A DNA stretch of 64,000 bases, taken from NCBI GenBank assembly GCA_025384855.1, contig JALAHT010000001.1, forward strand, positions 248,001 to 312,000, written 5' to 3'. The notes below the pieces were generated by a model. The model searched no databases. It had not been told where the DNA came from and worked only from the letters and a program-made list of their open reading frames with translations. This document shows positions 35,904 through 43,987 of the stretch, in pieces (position 1 is the first letter of the stretch; the number at the start of each line of letters is the position of its first letter). Source of the DNA: Luteirhabdus salina (GTDB lineage: Bacteria > Bacteroidota > Bacteroidia > Flavobacteriales > Flavobacteriaceae). A program made the translations under genes and the position numbers.

Positions 35904-35919
35904 TTAAGTAAATACTTAA
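35904..35919. repeat. 16-base palindrome upstream of the S74 gene
   Basis: TTAAGTA-AA-TACTTAA is a perfect inverted repeat just upstream of the -33 element (35924). The same TAAGTA/TACTTA words, in the opposite order and farther apart, occur in the duplicated blocks at 28371 and 30111. Confidence 0.5.
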
Positions 35920-35923
35920 AATA

Positions 35924-35954
35924 TTGATAATTAAACAACTATATAGTATAATTG
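35924..35954 (+). promoter_or_regulatory. Promoter of the S74 chaperone-domain protein gene
   Basis: TTG at 35924-35926, a 20-base spacer, then TATAATTG at 35947-35954. The word AGTATAATTGTT is identical to the one in the promoter at 26713. Confidence 0.5.
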
Positions 35955-36002
35955 TTATGAATTTGTCCCAAATACATATGTATCACCTTAAGATTATTTA
36001 TT

Positions 36003-37199
36003 ATGAAAAAGGCTATACTTTTTTTGGGTATTTTTATTCTAATCCTAACCATTGCAAATAAGAGTTATTCGCAAGTTGGAATTAACACGACTACACCGTC
36101 ACCGGGATCATTATTGGATGTGCAAAGTTCAGAAAAGGGAGTATTTATTCCAAAGGTCAACATTACAGACCTTTCAACCATTGCTCCCATTACGGGCATC
36201 GCTCCTATCAATTTACCAAACGCTGCTGGTTTGATGGTGTATAATACGAATACAACCACAGGTCCCGGTTTCTTCTTTTGGAATGGCTCAGGTTGGATCA
36301 CCATAGATGGTGATAAAAATTGGTCTAAGCGTGGAAATTCTGGTACTACACCCGGAACTGCCGCTGGCCAAGATTATTTTGGTACGAGCGATCTGCAAGA
36401 TTTGATATTTGGTACTAATGGCTCAGAAGCTATGCGAATTGCATCAACAGGAAACATGGGCATCAATGCTCCGTCTACACTTTCTAGACTAGAAATCTCC
36501 GAAGGAAGTGCTTTGCAAGGCTCAATCTATTCACATATAACTAACACTGCATCAAACTGGTCTGCGGTCGAGGGTTATAACGCAAACGTTTCTGGGGGAG
36601 CTGGTATGTATGGTATTGGTTTCACGGGAGTCGTTGCCGATGGCGCTATAGGAATTTCGGGATATGGATTTACTGGTGTTGAAGGCATACCCATCGATCC
36701 AGTTTTGGATTGGGCAGGCTTTTTTTATGGAGATGTCGGGGTAAATAATGATGTTTATGCGAACAGTTTTATCGCCGTGTCAGATAAACGACTAAAAAGC
36801 AATATTACTCCTGTTTCGAATGCACTTTCAATAATATCTGAACTTAAACCTGTCATATACGACAAAGCATTCTCAATTAAAAGAACCACTAACGGAACCA
36901 AGATGTTAACCAAGGTTGATGGGCAATTTTCAAGAGAAACCGCACAAGAATTGTATCATTCAAATTCAGAATCGGAAATTGGATTCTTAGCTCAAGACAT
37001 TCAAAAAATTCTACCCCAATTAGTGCATGAAAAAGACATGAATTTAGCCAACTCTGATCTGGATAAAATTCTAGCTGTTAACTATATCGGCATCATCCCT
37101 GTTTTGACAAAAGCAATCCAAGAACAACAATCGGAAATTGAAAACCTTGAGCAACGATTGAAAACGCTAGAAGCAATGATTCTTTCGGGTAAGGACTGA
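36003..37199 (+). CDS. Surface-array-type protein with S74 intramolecular chaperone domain
   Basis: A 398-residue secreted protein. The signal peptide ends SYSQ. The N-terminal module (QVGINTTTPSPGSLLDVQSS, PKVNITDLSTIAPITG, FFFWNGSGWITI) is the one found in proteins A and B. The middle (about 140-250) is Gly-rich with short repeats. The C-terminal 140 residues are a peptidase S74/intramolecular chaperone domain: VSDKRLKSNI with the Ser260/Lys262 dyad, IGFLAQDIQKILPQLV, VNYIGIIPVLTKAIQEQQ and a terminal coiled coil. In phage tail spikes this domain helps fold a trimer and then cuts itself off before the serine. Here it suggests that the array encodes trimeric fibres. The gene abuts the convergent gene at 37200. 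Confidence 0.88.
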   Translation: MKKAILFLGIFILILTIANKSYSQVGINTTTPSPGSLLDVQSSEKGVFIPKVNITDLSTIAPITGIAPINLPNAAGLMVYNTNTTTGPGFFFWNGSGWITIDGDKNWSKRGNSGTTPGTAAGQDYFGTSDLQDLIFGTNGSEAMRIASTGNMGINAPSTLSRLEISEGSALQGSIYSHITNTASNWSAVEGYNANVSGGAGMYGIGFTGVVADGAIGISGYGFTGVEGIPIDPVLDWAGFFYGDVGVNNDVYANSFIAVSDKRLKSNITPVSNALSIISELKPVIYDKAFSIKRTTNGTKMLTKVDGQFSRETAQELYHSNSESEIGFLAQDIQKILPQLVHEKDMNLANSDLDKILAVNYIGIIPVLTKAIQEQQSEIENLEQRLKTLEAMILSGKD

Positions 37200-37526
37200 T
37201 CAGCAAAACGCAAGAAATGCGCAAAAAGACCTCTTTTTACAATACTGGAGGTCTTTTTCGTTTTTATACGCCTCTCGTTCGAATGAAATGTTACGGTAGG
37301 CTTTATACCAATTGCCAATTGAAATCCATCGGCATAGAAACTCAATCCCGTACCATACATAAAAGAAAATAATCAATAGCTCCAGCTGCTGTCTAAGATG
37401 AATACGCTCATGGTTCAGGAAAACTAAATCCCCCTTCAACTTTGGATTTGCTATAAATATGAAGGGCCAAAAGGCTAAGCCCACAAAACGTCTTCGAAAT
37501 AAGTATCGGTTTACCAGCACAATCAT
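37200..37526 (-). CDS. Minimal membrane HExxH protein (M56-like)
   Basis: A 108-residue membrane protein conserved in Flavobacteriaceae as far as I recall. It begins VNRYLFRRRFVGLAFWPFIF, then NHERIHLRQQLELL with an HExxH zincin motif at 39-43, one strongly hydrophobic segment (LLIIFFYVWYGIEFL), and SFEREAYKNEKD, whose glutamates could supply a third metal ligand. This order of HExxH, membrane helix and E-rich segment resembles the core of M56 (BlaR1-type) peptidases. Activity is unproven. The longer frame to 37649 overlaps the divergent DUF5522 gene, so the ATG at 37526 is used. Its 3' end contains the terminator of the neighbouring gene. Confidence 0.72.
   Translation of the reverse strand: MIVLVNRYLFRRRFVGLAFWPFIFIANPKLKGDLVFLNHERIHLRQQLELLIIFFYVWYGIEFLCRWISIGNWYKAYRNISFEREAYKNEKDLQYCKKRSFCAFLAFC
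37223..37258 (+). terminator. Terminator of the S74 gene, lying inside the convergent coding region
   Basis: AAAAAGACCTC (37223-37233) and GAGGTCTTTTT (37248-37258) pair with a 14-base loop and end in a T run. The hairpin lies within the 3' coding part of the opposite-strand gene at 37200-37526. Confidence 0.7.
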
Positions 37527-37547
37527 ACAGACAAGATAAGAAATTGG

Positions 37548-37555
37548 TATTTTTG
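37548..37555 (+). promoter_or_regulatory. Promoter -7 box of the DUF5522-hutU operon
   Basis: TATTTTTG is an exact TAnnTTTG box, followed by TAAC and the ATG at 37560, again predicting a leaderless message. Confidence 0.6.
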
Positions 37556-37559
37556 TAAC

Positions 37560-37742
37560 ATGTGGTTCAACCGAAAAAAACCGGAATTGGAAGATGGCGA
37601 TTACTATCTCACTCCAGAAGGCTATAAATGTTTTACCGAACAATATCATTTAAAGCGCGGCTATTGCTGCGAAAGCGGTTGCCGCCATTGCCCTTATGGG
37701 TTCAATAAAAAAACTGGAACACAAGACAGACGAAAACAATAA
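37560..37742 (+). CDS. DUF5522 cysteine-rich small protein
   Basis: A 60-residue protein with the DUF5522 signature: YYLTPEGYKCFTEQYHLKRG followed by YCCESGCRHCPYGF. Four cysteines and a histidine in the CC-x3-C-x-HC cluster suggest a bound metal or Fe-S cluster. The family is also found in eukaryotes, and I know of no established function. Its ATG is 4 bases after the -7 box, and urocanate hydratase follows after 4 bases, so the two are co-transcribed. Confidence 0.85.
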   Translation: MWFNRKKPELEDGDYYLTPEGYKCFTEQYHLKRGYCCESGCRHCPYGFNKKTGTQDRRKQ

Positions 37743-37746
37743 AAAT

Positions 37747-39726
37747 ATGACTTTTAAGGAATCGATCGCCCAAGGCATCCCAACGCAACTTCCAAGCCCT
37801 AAACCCTTTGAGGAAGAGGTTAACCATGCTCCAAAACGCAAGGAGATTCTTTCAGAAGAGGAAAAAAAGTTGGCCTTAAAGAATGCCCTTCGATACTTCA
37901 AAGAAGAACACCATACCACATTACTTCCCGAATTTAAAGAGGAGCTTGAGACGTATGGCCGTATCTACATGTACCGATTTCGTCCCGAATACGACATGCA
38001 CGCCCGGCCTATCACCGAATATCCAGGCAAGTGCGAACAAGCCAAGGCCATCATGCTAATGATTCAAAATAATCTTGATCCTGAGGTGGCACAGCATCCG
38101 CATGAACTGATTACCTATGGTGGAAATGGGGCTGTTTTTCAGAATTGGGCACAATATCTTTTAACGATGCAATACCTTTCTGAAATGACCGAAGAGCAAA
38201 CCCTAGCGATGTATTCTGGTCATCCAATGGGGCTTTTTCCCTCTCATAAAGATGCGCCGAGAGTTGTCGTTACCAATGGAATGATGATTCCGAATTATTC
38301 TAAGCCTGACGATTGGGAAAAATTCAATGCGCTTGGGGTAACACAATATGGACAGATGACTGCTGGAAGTTATATGTATATAGGGCCCCAAGGGATAGTG
38401 CATGGCACTACAATTACTGTTTTAAATGGATTCCGAAAAATAGGAAAAACACCCAAAGGAGGTCTCTTTGTTACCTCAGGACTCGGTGGAATGAGTGGCG
38501 CACAACCCAAGGCAGGTAATATTGCAGGCTGTGTGACGGTTTGTGCTGAAGTGAATAAGAAAGCAACCCAGACGCGTCATAGTCAGGGTTGGGTAGATGA
38601 AGTTATTTCAGACCTAACCGAGTTATCTAGCAGAGTGAAGCAGGCAGTAGTAGCCAACGAAACTATCTCAATCGCCTATGATGGAAATATAGTGGAGGTT
38701 TGGGAGCATTTTGCAGATGAGCAAATTCATATCGATTTGGGAAGCGATCAAACATCGCTTCATAATCCCTGGGCCGGTGGGTACTATCCAGTAGGGATGA
38801 CCTACGAAGCATCCAACGAAATGATGGCGAAGGATCCGGAGCAATTTAAAAAAGAGGTACAGCGAAGTTTACGTCGCCATGCTGAAGCTATTAATAGACA
38901 CACAGAAAACGGGACCTATTTCTTCGATTATGGCAATGCCTTTCTTTTAGAAGCGTCACGAGCCGGGGCAGACGTTACCTCCGAAGATCCAACAAAGGAG
39001 TTTAAATATCCTTCCTATGTACAGGACATTATGGGGCCAATGTGTTTTGATTACGGGTTTGGACCGTTCCGTTGGGTTTGTGCTTCTGGCAAAGAAGAAG
39101 ATCTTAAGAAAACGGATGCTATCGCTACCGAGGTACTAGAGAAGTTGATGAAGGATTCACCCTCCGAAATCCAACAACAAATGCAAGATAACATTCAATG
39201 GATTAAAGGAGCACAGGAAAACAAACTGGTTGTTGGCTCGCAGGCTAGGATTCTATATGCAGACAGCGATGGACGGATTCAGATAGCCGCTGCATTCAAC
39301 AAGGCGATTTCTGAAGGAAAAATCGGTCCGGTGGTGCTAGGTAGAGATCATCATGATGTATCGGGCACCGATTCACCTTATCGAGAAACCTCAAATATTT
39401 ATGACGGAAGTCGGTTCACCGCAGATATGGCTATCCAAAATGTTATTGGGGATGGCTTCAGGGGCGCTACTTGGATAAGCATTCACAATGGTGGCGGTGT
39501 TGGCTGGGGTGAAGTAATAAACGGCGGCTTCGGTATGGTTCTTGATGGTAGTAACGATGCACAGCGGCGACTTGAACAGATGCTCTTCTGGGATGTGAAT
39601 AACGGAATTGCACGTCGGAGCTGGGCACGAAATAACGAGGCCATTTTCGCTATAAAAAGGGCGATGAAAGAGAACCCTCAGCTGAAAGTGACCCTTCCTA
39701 ATTTCGTGAGTGAAGATTTACTATAA
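37747..39726 (+). CDS. hutU: Urocanate hydratase
   Basis: A 659-residue urocanase, which hydrates urocanate to imidazolone propionate in histidine catabolism using tightly bound NAD. Family landmarks are YGGNGAVFQNWAQYLL, YSGHPMGLFPSHKDAPRVVV, QMTAGSYMYIGPQGIVHGTT, TSGLGGMSGAQPKAGNIAGC (nucleotide binding) and the C-terminal GGGVGWGEVINGGFG. The protein is of the longer type (about 660 residues) common in Bacteroidota. The frame opens upstream at 37696, but the ATG at 37747 is just after the DUF5522 stop and gives the usual N-terminus. No hutH, hutI or hutG lies in the window. Confidence 0.95.
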   Translation: MTFKESIAQGIPTQLPSPKPFEEEVNHAPKRKEILSEEEKKLALKNALRYFKEEHHTTLLPEFKEELETYGRIYMYRFRPEYDMHARPITEYPGKCEQAKAIMLMIQNNLDPEVAQHPHELITYGGNGAVFQNWAQYLLTMQYLSEMTEEQTLAMYSGHPMGLFPSHKDAPRVVVTNGMMIPNYSKPDDWEKFNALGVTQYGQMTAGSYMYIGPQGIVHGTTITVLNGFRKIGKTPKGGLFVTSGLGGMSGAQPKAGNIAGCVTVCAEVNKKATQTRHSQGWVDEVISDLTELSSRVKQAVVANETISIAYDGNIVEVWEHFADEQIHIDLGSDQTSLHNPWAGGYYPVGMTYEASNEMMAKDPEQFKKEVQRSLRRHAEAINRHTENGTYFFDYGNAFLLEASRAGADVTSEDPTKEFKYPSYVQDIMGPMCFDYGFGPFRWVCASGKEEDLKKTDAIATEVLEKLMKDSPSEIQQQMQDNIQWIKGAQENKLVVGSQARILYADSDGRIQIAAAFNKAISEGKIGPVVLGRDHHDVSGTDSPYRETSNIYDGSRFTADMAIQNVIGDGFRGATWISIHNGGGVGWGEVINGGFGMVLDGSNDAQRRLEQMLFWDVNNGIARRSWARNNEAIFAIKRAMKENPQLKVTLPNFVSEDLL

Positions 39727-39738
39727 AAGATAACACCT

Positions 39739-40284
39739 ATGAAAGTCCTTAAATTTTTACCCTTAGTAGCGCTGCTTGCTCTTACCTCCTGTAGCACGGT
39801 ACGTGTAGCAACTGATTACGATCGCCAAGCGAGTTTTGAAACGTATAATTCATTCGCTTTTTACAAGCCTGGAATCGACCAAGCCCAAATTAGCGATTTG
39901 GACAAGAAACGTATTCTGCGCGCTATCGATGCAGAATTGAATGCGAAAGGTTTCAACAAGTCAGAGTCGCCAGATTTATTGGTGAGCATTTTCACCAAAG
40001 AACGCGAACGTGTAAATGTTTACAACAATAATTTCGGCTGGGGCTGGGGCTGGGGTTGGAATCCATGGATGTTTGGTCCCGCGTATGGACCCAATGTAAC
40101 AAGCTCAACGGAAGGTAGTTTATATATAGACTTAATTGATGCCAAGACAAATGAACTGGTGTGGCAAGGAATCGGAAGCGCACGACTTATTACATCAGGT
40201 GATATCGACAAAAAAGACCAGCGCATTCGCGAAATAGTTAGCGAAATTTTAGCGGAATACCCTCCTAACCGAGACAAAAAATAA
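39739..40284 (+). CDS. DUF4136 lipoprotein
   Basis: A 181-residue lipoprotein with leader MKVLKFLPLVALLALTSC (Cys 18). The mature part is a DUF4136 domain: VATDYDRQASFETYNSFAFY, KKRILRAIDAELNAKGF, and near the end LYIDLIDAKTNELVWQGIGS. A Trp-Gly repeat (FGWGWGWGWNPW) sits in an exposed loop at about 98-109. The function is unknown; members are envelope proteins. It follows hutU by 12 bases and precedes a bidirectional terminator. Confidence 0.9.
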   Translation: MKVLKFLPLVALLALTSCSTVRVATDYDRQASFETYNSFAFYKPGIDQAQISDLDKKRILRAIDAELNAKGFNKSESPDLLVSIFTKERERVNVYNNNFGWGWGWGWNPWMFGPAYGPNVTSSTEGSLYIDLIDAKTNELVWQGIGSARLITSGDIDKKDQRIREIVSEILAEYPPNRDKK

Positions 40285-40290
40285 GAGCAT

Positions 40291-40322
40291 AAAAAACCTC
40301 CCAAATTTGGGAGGTTTATTTT
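40291..40322. terminator. Bidirectional terminator
   Basis: AAACCTCCC and GGGAGGTTT pair around AAATTT, with an A run on the left and TTATTTT on the right. It separates the DUF4136 gene from the convergent protease gene. Confidence 0.85.
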
Positions 40323-40341
40323 ATCGATGACTATTTAAAAA

Positions 40342-43300
40342 CTACTTTTTCAACAATTGCTTTATAACAGATCCATTGTCAGTATCAATCCGTACGAAAT
40401 ACGTTGCTGCTTGGAGGTTTGAAATGTCCAATTGGTGTTGAGAACCACTAATCTTTTCCTTCAACACTACGCGTCCCATAACATCATAAAAAGTTACTTC
40501 CTCTATAGTTGACTGCGGCACCATTATCGTCACATAGTTTAAAGCCGGGTTCGGTACCATAATAGTATTTTCAGCAGAAAGCTCTGCCACATCCAAGGAT
40601 TTTTCACGATAAAGCAAGGTGAAACGATCGTTGAATGTTCCTTCACGGCTCGTAAAGATATATTCGACTTCTTCAGAAATATTTACCACTTCACCTGCAT
40701 AATGATCAATAATCCAAATATTAGCGGCAGAAATGTCATCTCCTATAACATCACGGATAGCTATGCGGTATTCCTCTTCACTTTCAATTTGTGTTGAGAA
40801 ACCAAGCTGAACTTCATCCATTTCGTCAAAAGTGCTTCTACCTTGAATGGCCAACTCCTTCCCGTTTTCACTAAAGGAATAAAGGGAAACAGCGGTTGCC
40901 AAACGCTTGCTGTCATATTGCGAATCATATCCTAAGGTTCCGTCTTCAGTATATCCTACGAGCATCGTGCTACCTAGTTCATGGTTATCGTTGAAAACAT
41001 TTAGCCATAATCTATTAGCGTCAGAGGCAGGCGTACGATAGGTGTTGTTATTATCCACAATTCGCATTGAGTTGTTAAAGACTGCTGTTCCTGCAGCGGT
41101 TGCCTTCACTCCGAAACCTTGGCCTGAGGCGACATATTGCGTAGGAGTTGCGCCTCCATTGGCAGCTGGAACTCCTCCCAATGAATTGTACATTGAAATA
41201 TCACCCATATCATAATTATTGACATTATATCCTGGGTAAGTCGGATTAGGCGCTGTTACATGTTCCCAGAAATACAAAGCATCTATCATACTGTTTTCCG
41301 CTAAAAACGCATCAGCATCGATGGCGGAAGCATAGGGATTTCCGAGAATATTCGGACTGGCATTTGAATTACCATTATAAGTAATAGAAAATGAAACGAT
41401 TCCATTATTTAATGTTCCCTGTGTATAGGTAAGGTCATAACTACCATTTTCTGTTGGTGTATTTTGCGGTCGAACCAAATATCCTTCACCAGCGTTGATA
41501 GCACCTGAGTAATTAGTCCAGTTATCGCCATTGTCATCTGCAAAGTTTTCTGCTGATGGAAACATCGACGCTACACTAGGATTGGGAATAAAATTCGTAG
41601 TAATATGATTTCTAACCATTATCGCATCGGTATAAACTCCGTTTCTTGTTTCGCCAGTCATAGGACTTCCCATAATCATGAAATCGCGAGCATTTAAGAA
41701 TGGAGTTGTTTTTTGAACCTCAATAGTACCGTTGTTCGTTACAATAGCGCTATCGTCTACCTGAACCAAACTTCCTTCGTGTTCGATTATAAGCGTTGCC
41801 CCACTTTCAACAGTAATATCGCCATCTACACGGAGATGATCAGCACTGGTAACACGAAGTGTATTCCCTGCTTTAAGCGTAAAACTACAGGCCTCGATGT
41901 CGCCATCCATAGACGTAATGTAATCATCATCGATAACAACTCTCTTTGCAATATCATCGGCACCATTATTCCATGATCCACCAGTAAAAGTAGTGATGGA
42001 AGGACAGGTAGCAAGTTTACCACCAGTAATAATCAGTGAAAAATCCTGAGAACCGCTAGAGAGACTCCCTTTATGGGTGACTGTTAAAATGTAGCTTCCT
42101 GAGGCTCCAGAAACATCGACCCTTTCGTAGGGATCGACAGAATTATCGCCCGTTCCGTTAGTTGTGACACTATTTAGGCGCCAAGGCGAGTATGTAGTAG
42201 TACTTTGTGTAATTTCAATATCAAGGTCATTTACCAACATGGCCGTGGTTGTGTTGGTACCTCCTACAGCAGTTCCAGCAGGGTCTGTCCATGAGATTGA
42301 CGCCATCAAATCTTCTGTCCCTGATGCATCGACCACTACTTGGTATGTTTGACCATTCGTCAAGGTAAGTTCCTCTATTTCAGCATTTCCATCGAGGTCG
42401 GCAGCAGAGATAGTTTCTGCGGCTTTCTTTGCATTTAAGAGTCCCCACCCGGTTTGTGCATCGGGACCAGAAGCGGCAATATCGTCGGCAGTATGTAGCG
42501 CTAACCCTTTCAAAGTCGCTGCCCTCATAAAAGACCCATTAAGGTTGTCATAGTGTTCTTGCAATAGCAACAAAGTTCCTGTTACGTTAGGAGCTGCCAT
42601 TGAAGTTCCTGTTAAGTTGGCATACTGCGTATCGCTTCCATCCAAACATGAGAGTAATGAAGTACCGTTACCAGTAAGATCTGGTTTGATTCTATAGTCA
42701 TCTGTTGGACCTTCGCTACTGCTACCGTTTCTCGACACAGAAATCAGATTTCCGCTACCATCGATTGAGGCATCCTGAGCATTTGCAATTACCAAATTAT
42801 TCTTTGCAACTGAATTTCCAGATAACTTATCATAAGCCGATAATCCTTCCATTGGAGAAGCATTGGATGAATTGTCGTTCCCATCGTTTCCAGCAGATAC
42901 AACCATCAGATAATAAGGGGCATTATACATCAAGTTGTCCCAGTTGGCCGTAGAAGTTAAATATGCTCCAAAGGCCCAATCGGGAAGATCGGCGGCTATA
43001 TAACCATAAGAGTGGTTAGATAATAACATCCCGTTAGCGGCTGCCGTCGTAGCCTCCGAAAGATCGTTGTTCCACTCATGCGTCAGGGCATCTGCCTGCC
43101 ACGCCATACCTTTTGAAAGTGCGTAAGCCCCAGAGGCAACGATAGTGCCCGTAACGTGCTGAGCATGGTAGCTATTCCCAGTTAATGTTGTAACGCCATC
43201 ATTTACGGCAACCCTATTTGTTCCACCAGCACCATCAAATTCCTGATGCGTAGTTCGTGTCGGCCCACCGTCCCAAACATGGGCAGTCATATCGTCACCA

Positions 43301-43725
43301 TTTAAATTAAGACCTAAGCCTCCGCCAGAGTTCAAATAGCTAGCTCGGGTAGAAACAGCTGCAGCAACATTATGCAATGAATAATAAAGTGGAAATCCAT
43401 CATCGCTTATAGCCATCAATTCATCGTAAGACCCATCATCATTACTCCGCTGAAGAGGAATATTTTGAATCAAGGCGTATTGCTCCACTTTCCTTTTAGC
43501 GGCAATTTCTTGTTCTTGAAACGTGACGTATAGCTGGGATAAGCGCTCTGTATCATTTGCTTCGATAATTTCATTATAGGACTTCGCACGCTTTCCACTT
43601 GTCATTTTAAAAACCTTCAAAGAGGAAATAGCATCATCATTGTTAGTTTTTTGAGCTATCGCGTTCGATGAAATGAAAATAATAGCGCTTAGTAATAGCA
43701 CTTTTAACATGTTGAATTTTTTCAT
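40342..43725 (-). CDS. Secreted S8 (subtilisin-like) peptidase with T9SS sorting domain
   Basis: A 1127-residue exported protease. A signal peptide (to AIAQ) and a propeptide-like helical segment to about 115 precede the peptidase domain, with catalytic Asp152 (HVWDGGPTR), His187 (YHAQHVTGTI) and Ser375 (LTGTSMAAP). Asn280 in VSAGNDG is the oxyanion residue. A P-domain-like beta-sandwich follows at about 455-570 (ISWTDPAG, ending DFSLIITGG). Residues about 582-1127 closely match the C-terminal half of the LVIVD protein at 32721 and end in a T9SS type A domain (VPNPALNYVTIMVP to SVIKQLLKK). It probably degrades extracellular protein. The gene has its own promoter region and ends at a shared terminator. 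Confidence 0.93.
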   Translation of the reverse strand: MKKFNMLKVLLLSAIIFISSNAIAQKTNNDDAISSLKVFKMTSGKRAKSYNEIIEANDTERLSQLYVTFQEQEIAAKRKVEQYALIQNIPLQRSNDDGSYDELMAISDDGFPLYYSLHNVAAAVSTRASYLNSGGGLGLNLNGDDMTAHVWDGGPTRTTHQEFDGAGGTNRVAVNDGVTTLTGNSYHAQHVTGTIVASGAYALSKGMAWQADALTHEWNNDLSEATTAAANGMLLSNHSYGYIAADLPDWAFGAYLTSTANWDNLMYNAPYYLMVVSAGNDGNDNSSNASPMEGLSAYDKLSGNSVAKNNLVIANAQDASIDGSGNLISVSRNGSSSEGPTDDYRIKPDLTGNGTSLLSCLDGSDTQYANLTGTSMAAPNVTGTLLLLQEHYDNLNGSFMRAATLKGLALHTADDIAASGPDAQTGWGLLNAKKAAETISAADLDGNAEIEELTLTNGQTYQVVVDASGTEDLMASISWTDPAGTAVGGTNTTTAMLVNDLDIEITQSTTTYSPWRLNSVTTNGTGDNSVDPYERVDVSGASGSYILTVTHKGSLSSGSQDFSLIITGGKLATCPSITTFTGGSWNNGADDIAKRVVIDDDYITSMDGDIEACSFTLKAGNTLRVTSADHLRVDGDITVESGATLIIEHEGSLVQVDDSAIVTNNGTIEVQKTTPFLNARDFMIMGSPMTGETRNGVYTDAIMVRNHITTNFIPNPSVASMFPSAENFADDNGDNWTNYSGAINAGEGYLVRPQNTPTENGSYDLTYTQGTLNNGIVSFSITYNGNSNASPNILGNPYASAIDADAFLAENSMIDALYFWEHVTAPNPTYPGYNVNNYDMGDISMYNSLGGVPAANGGATPTQYVASGQGFGVKATAAGTAVFNNSMRIVDNNNTYRTPASDANRLWLNVFNDNHELGSTMLVGYTEDGTLGYDSQYDSKRLATAVSLYSFSENGKELAIQGRSTFDEMDEVQLGFSTQIESEEEYRIAIRDVIGDDISAANIWIIDHYAGEVVNISEEVEYIFTSREGTFNDRFTLLYREKSLDVAELSAENTIMVPNPALNYVTIMVPQSTIEEVTFYDVMGRVVLKEKISGSQHQLDISNLQAATYFVRIDTDNGSVIKQLLKK

Positions 43726-43758
43726 AATACAATAAAAATTAGGGGCTTATAATTTTCA

Positions 43759-43777
43759 ATGTTAATAATTTTAACAT
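43759..43777. repeat. Inverted repeat near the protease start
   Basis: ATGTTAA-TAATT-TTAACAT, perfect 7-base arms, 34 bases upstream of the protease ATG on the minus strand. It could be an operator, but in AT-rich DNA chance is possible. Confidence 0.35.
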
Positions 43778-43987
43778 ATATAGATCGTAAAAATAGTATT
43801 TTATCGATAATATCAAACGTTTCAACAGTTTTTTTCGCTAAAATGCACATTTTAAGCAGTTAAACTCTTCTCCTAACTTCATAAAGCCATTGATATAAGT
43901 TTCCATAATCATAGTTTCCTAGCATTTAATGCCGCCAATTATATATAGGAATAAACAACACCAATTAGGGTGAAAACAGTAGGAGAT

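Noticed and set aside
40100-40130. Trp-Gly repeat in the DUF4136 protein as a special binding motif
   Set aside because: Short aromatic-glycine loops are common in this lipoprotein family and carry no further support here.
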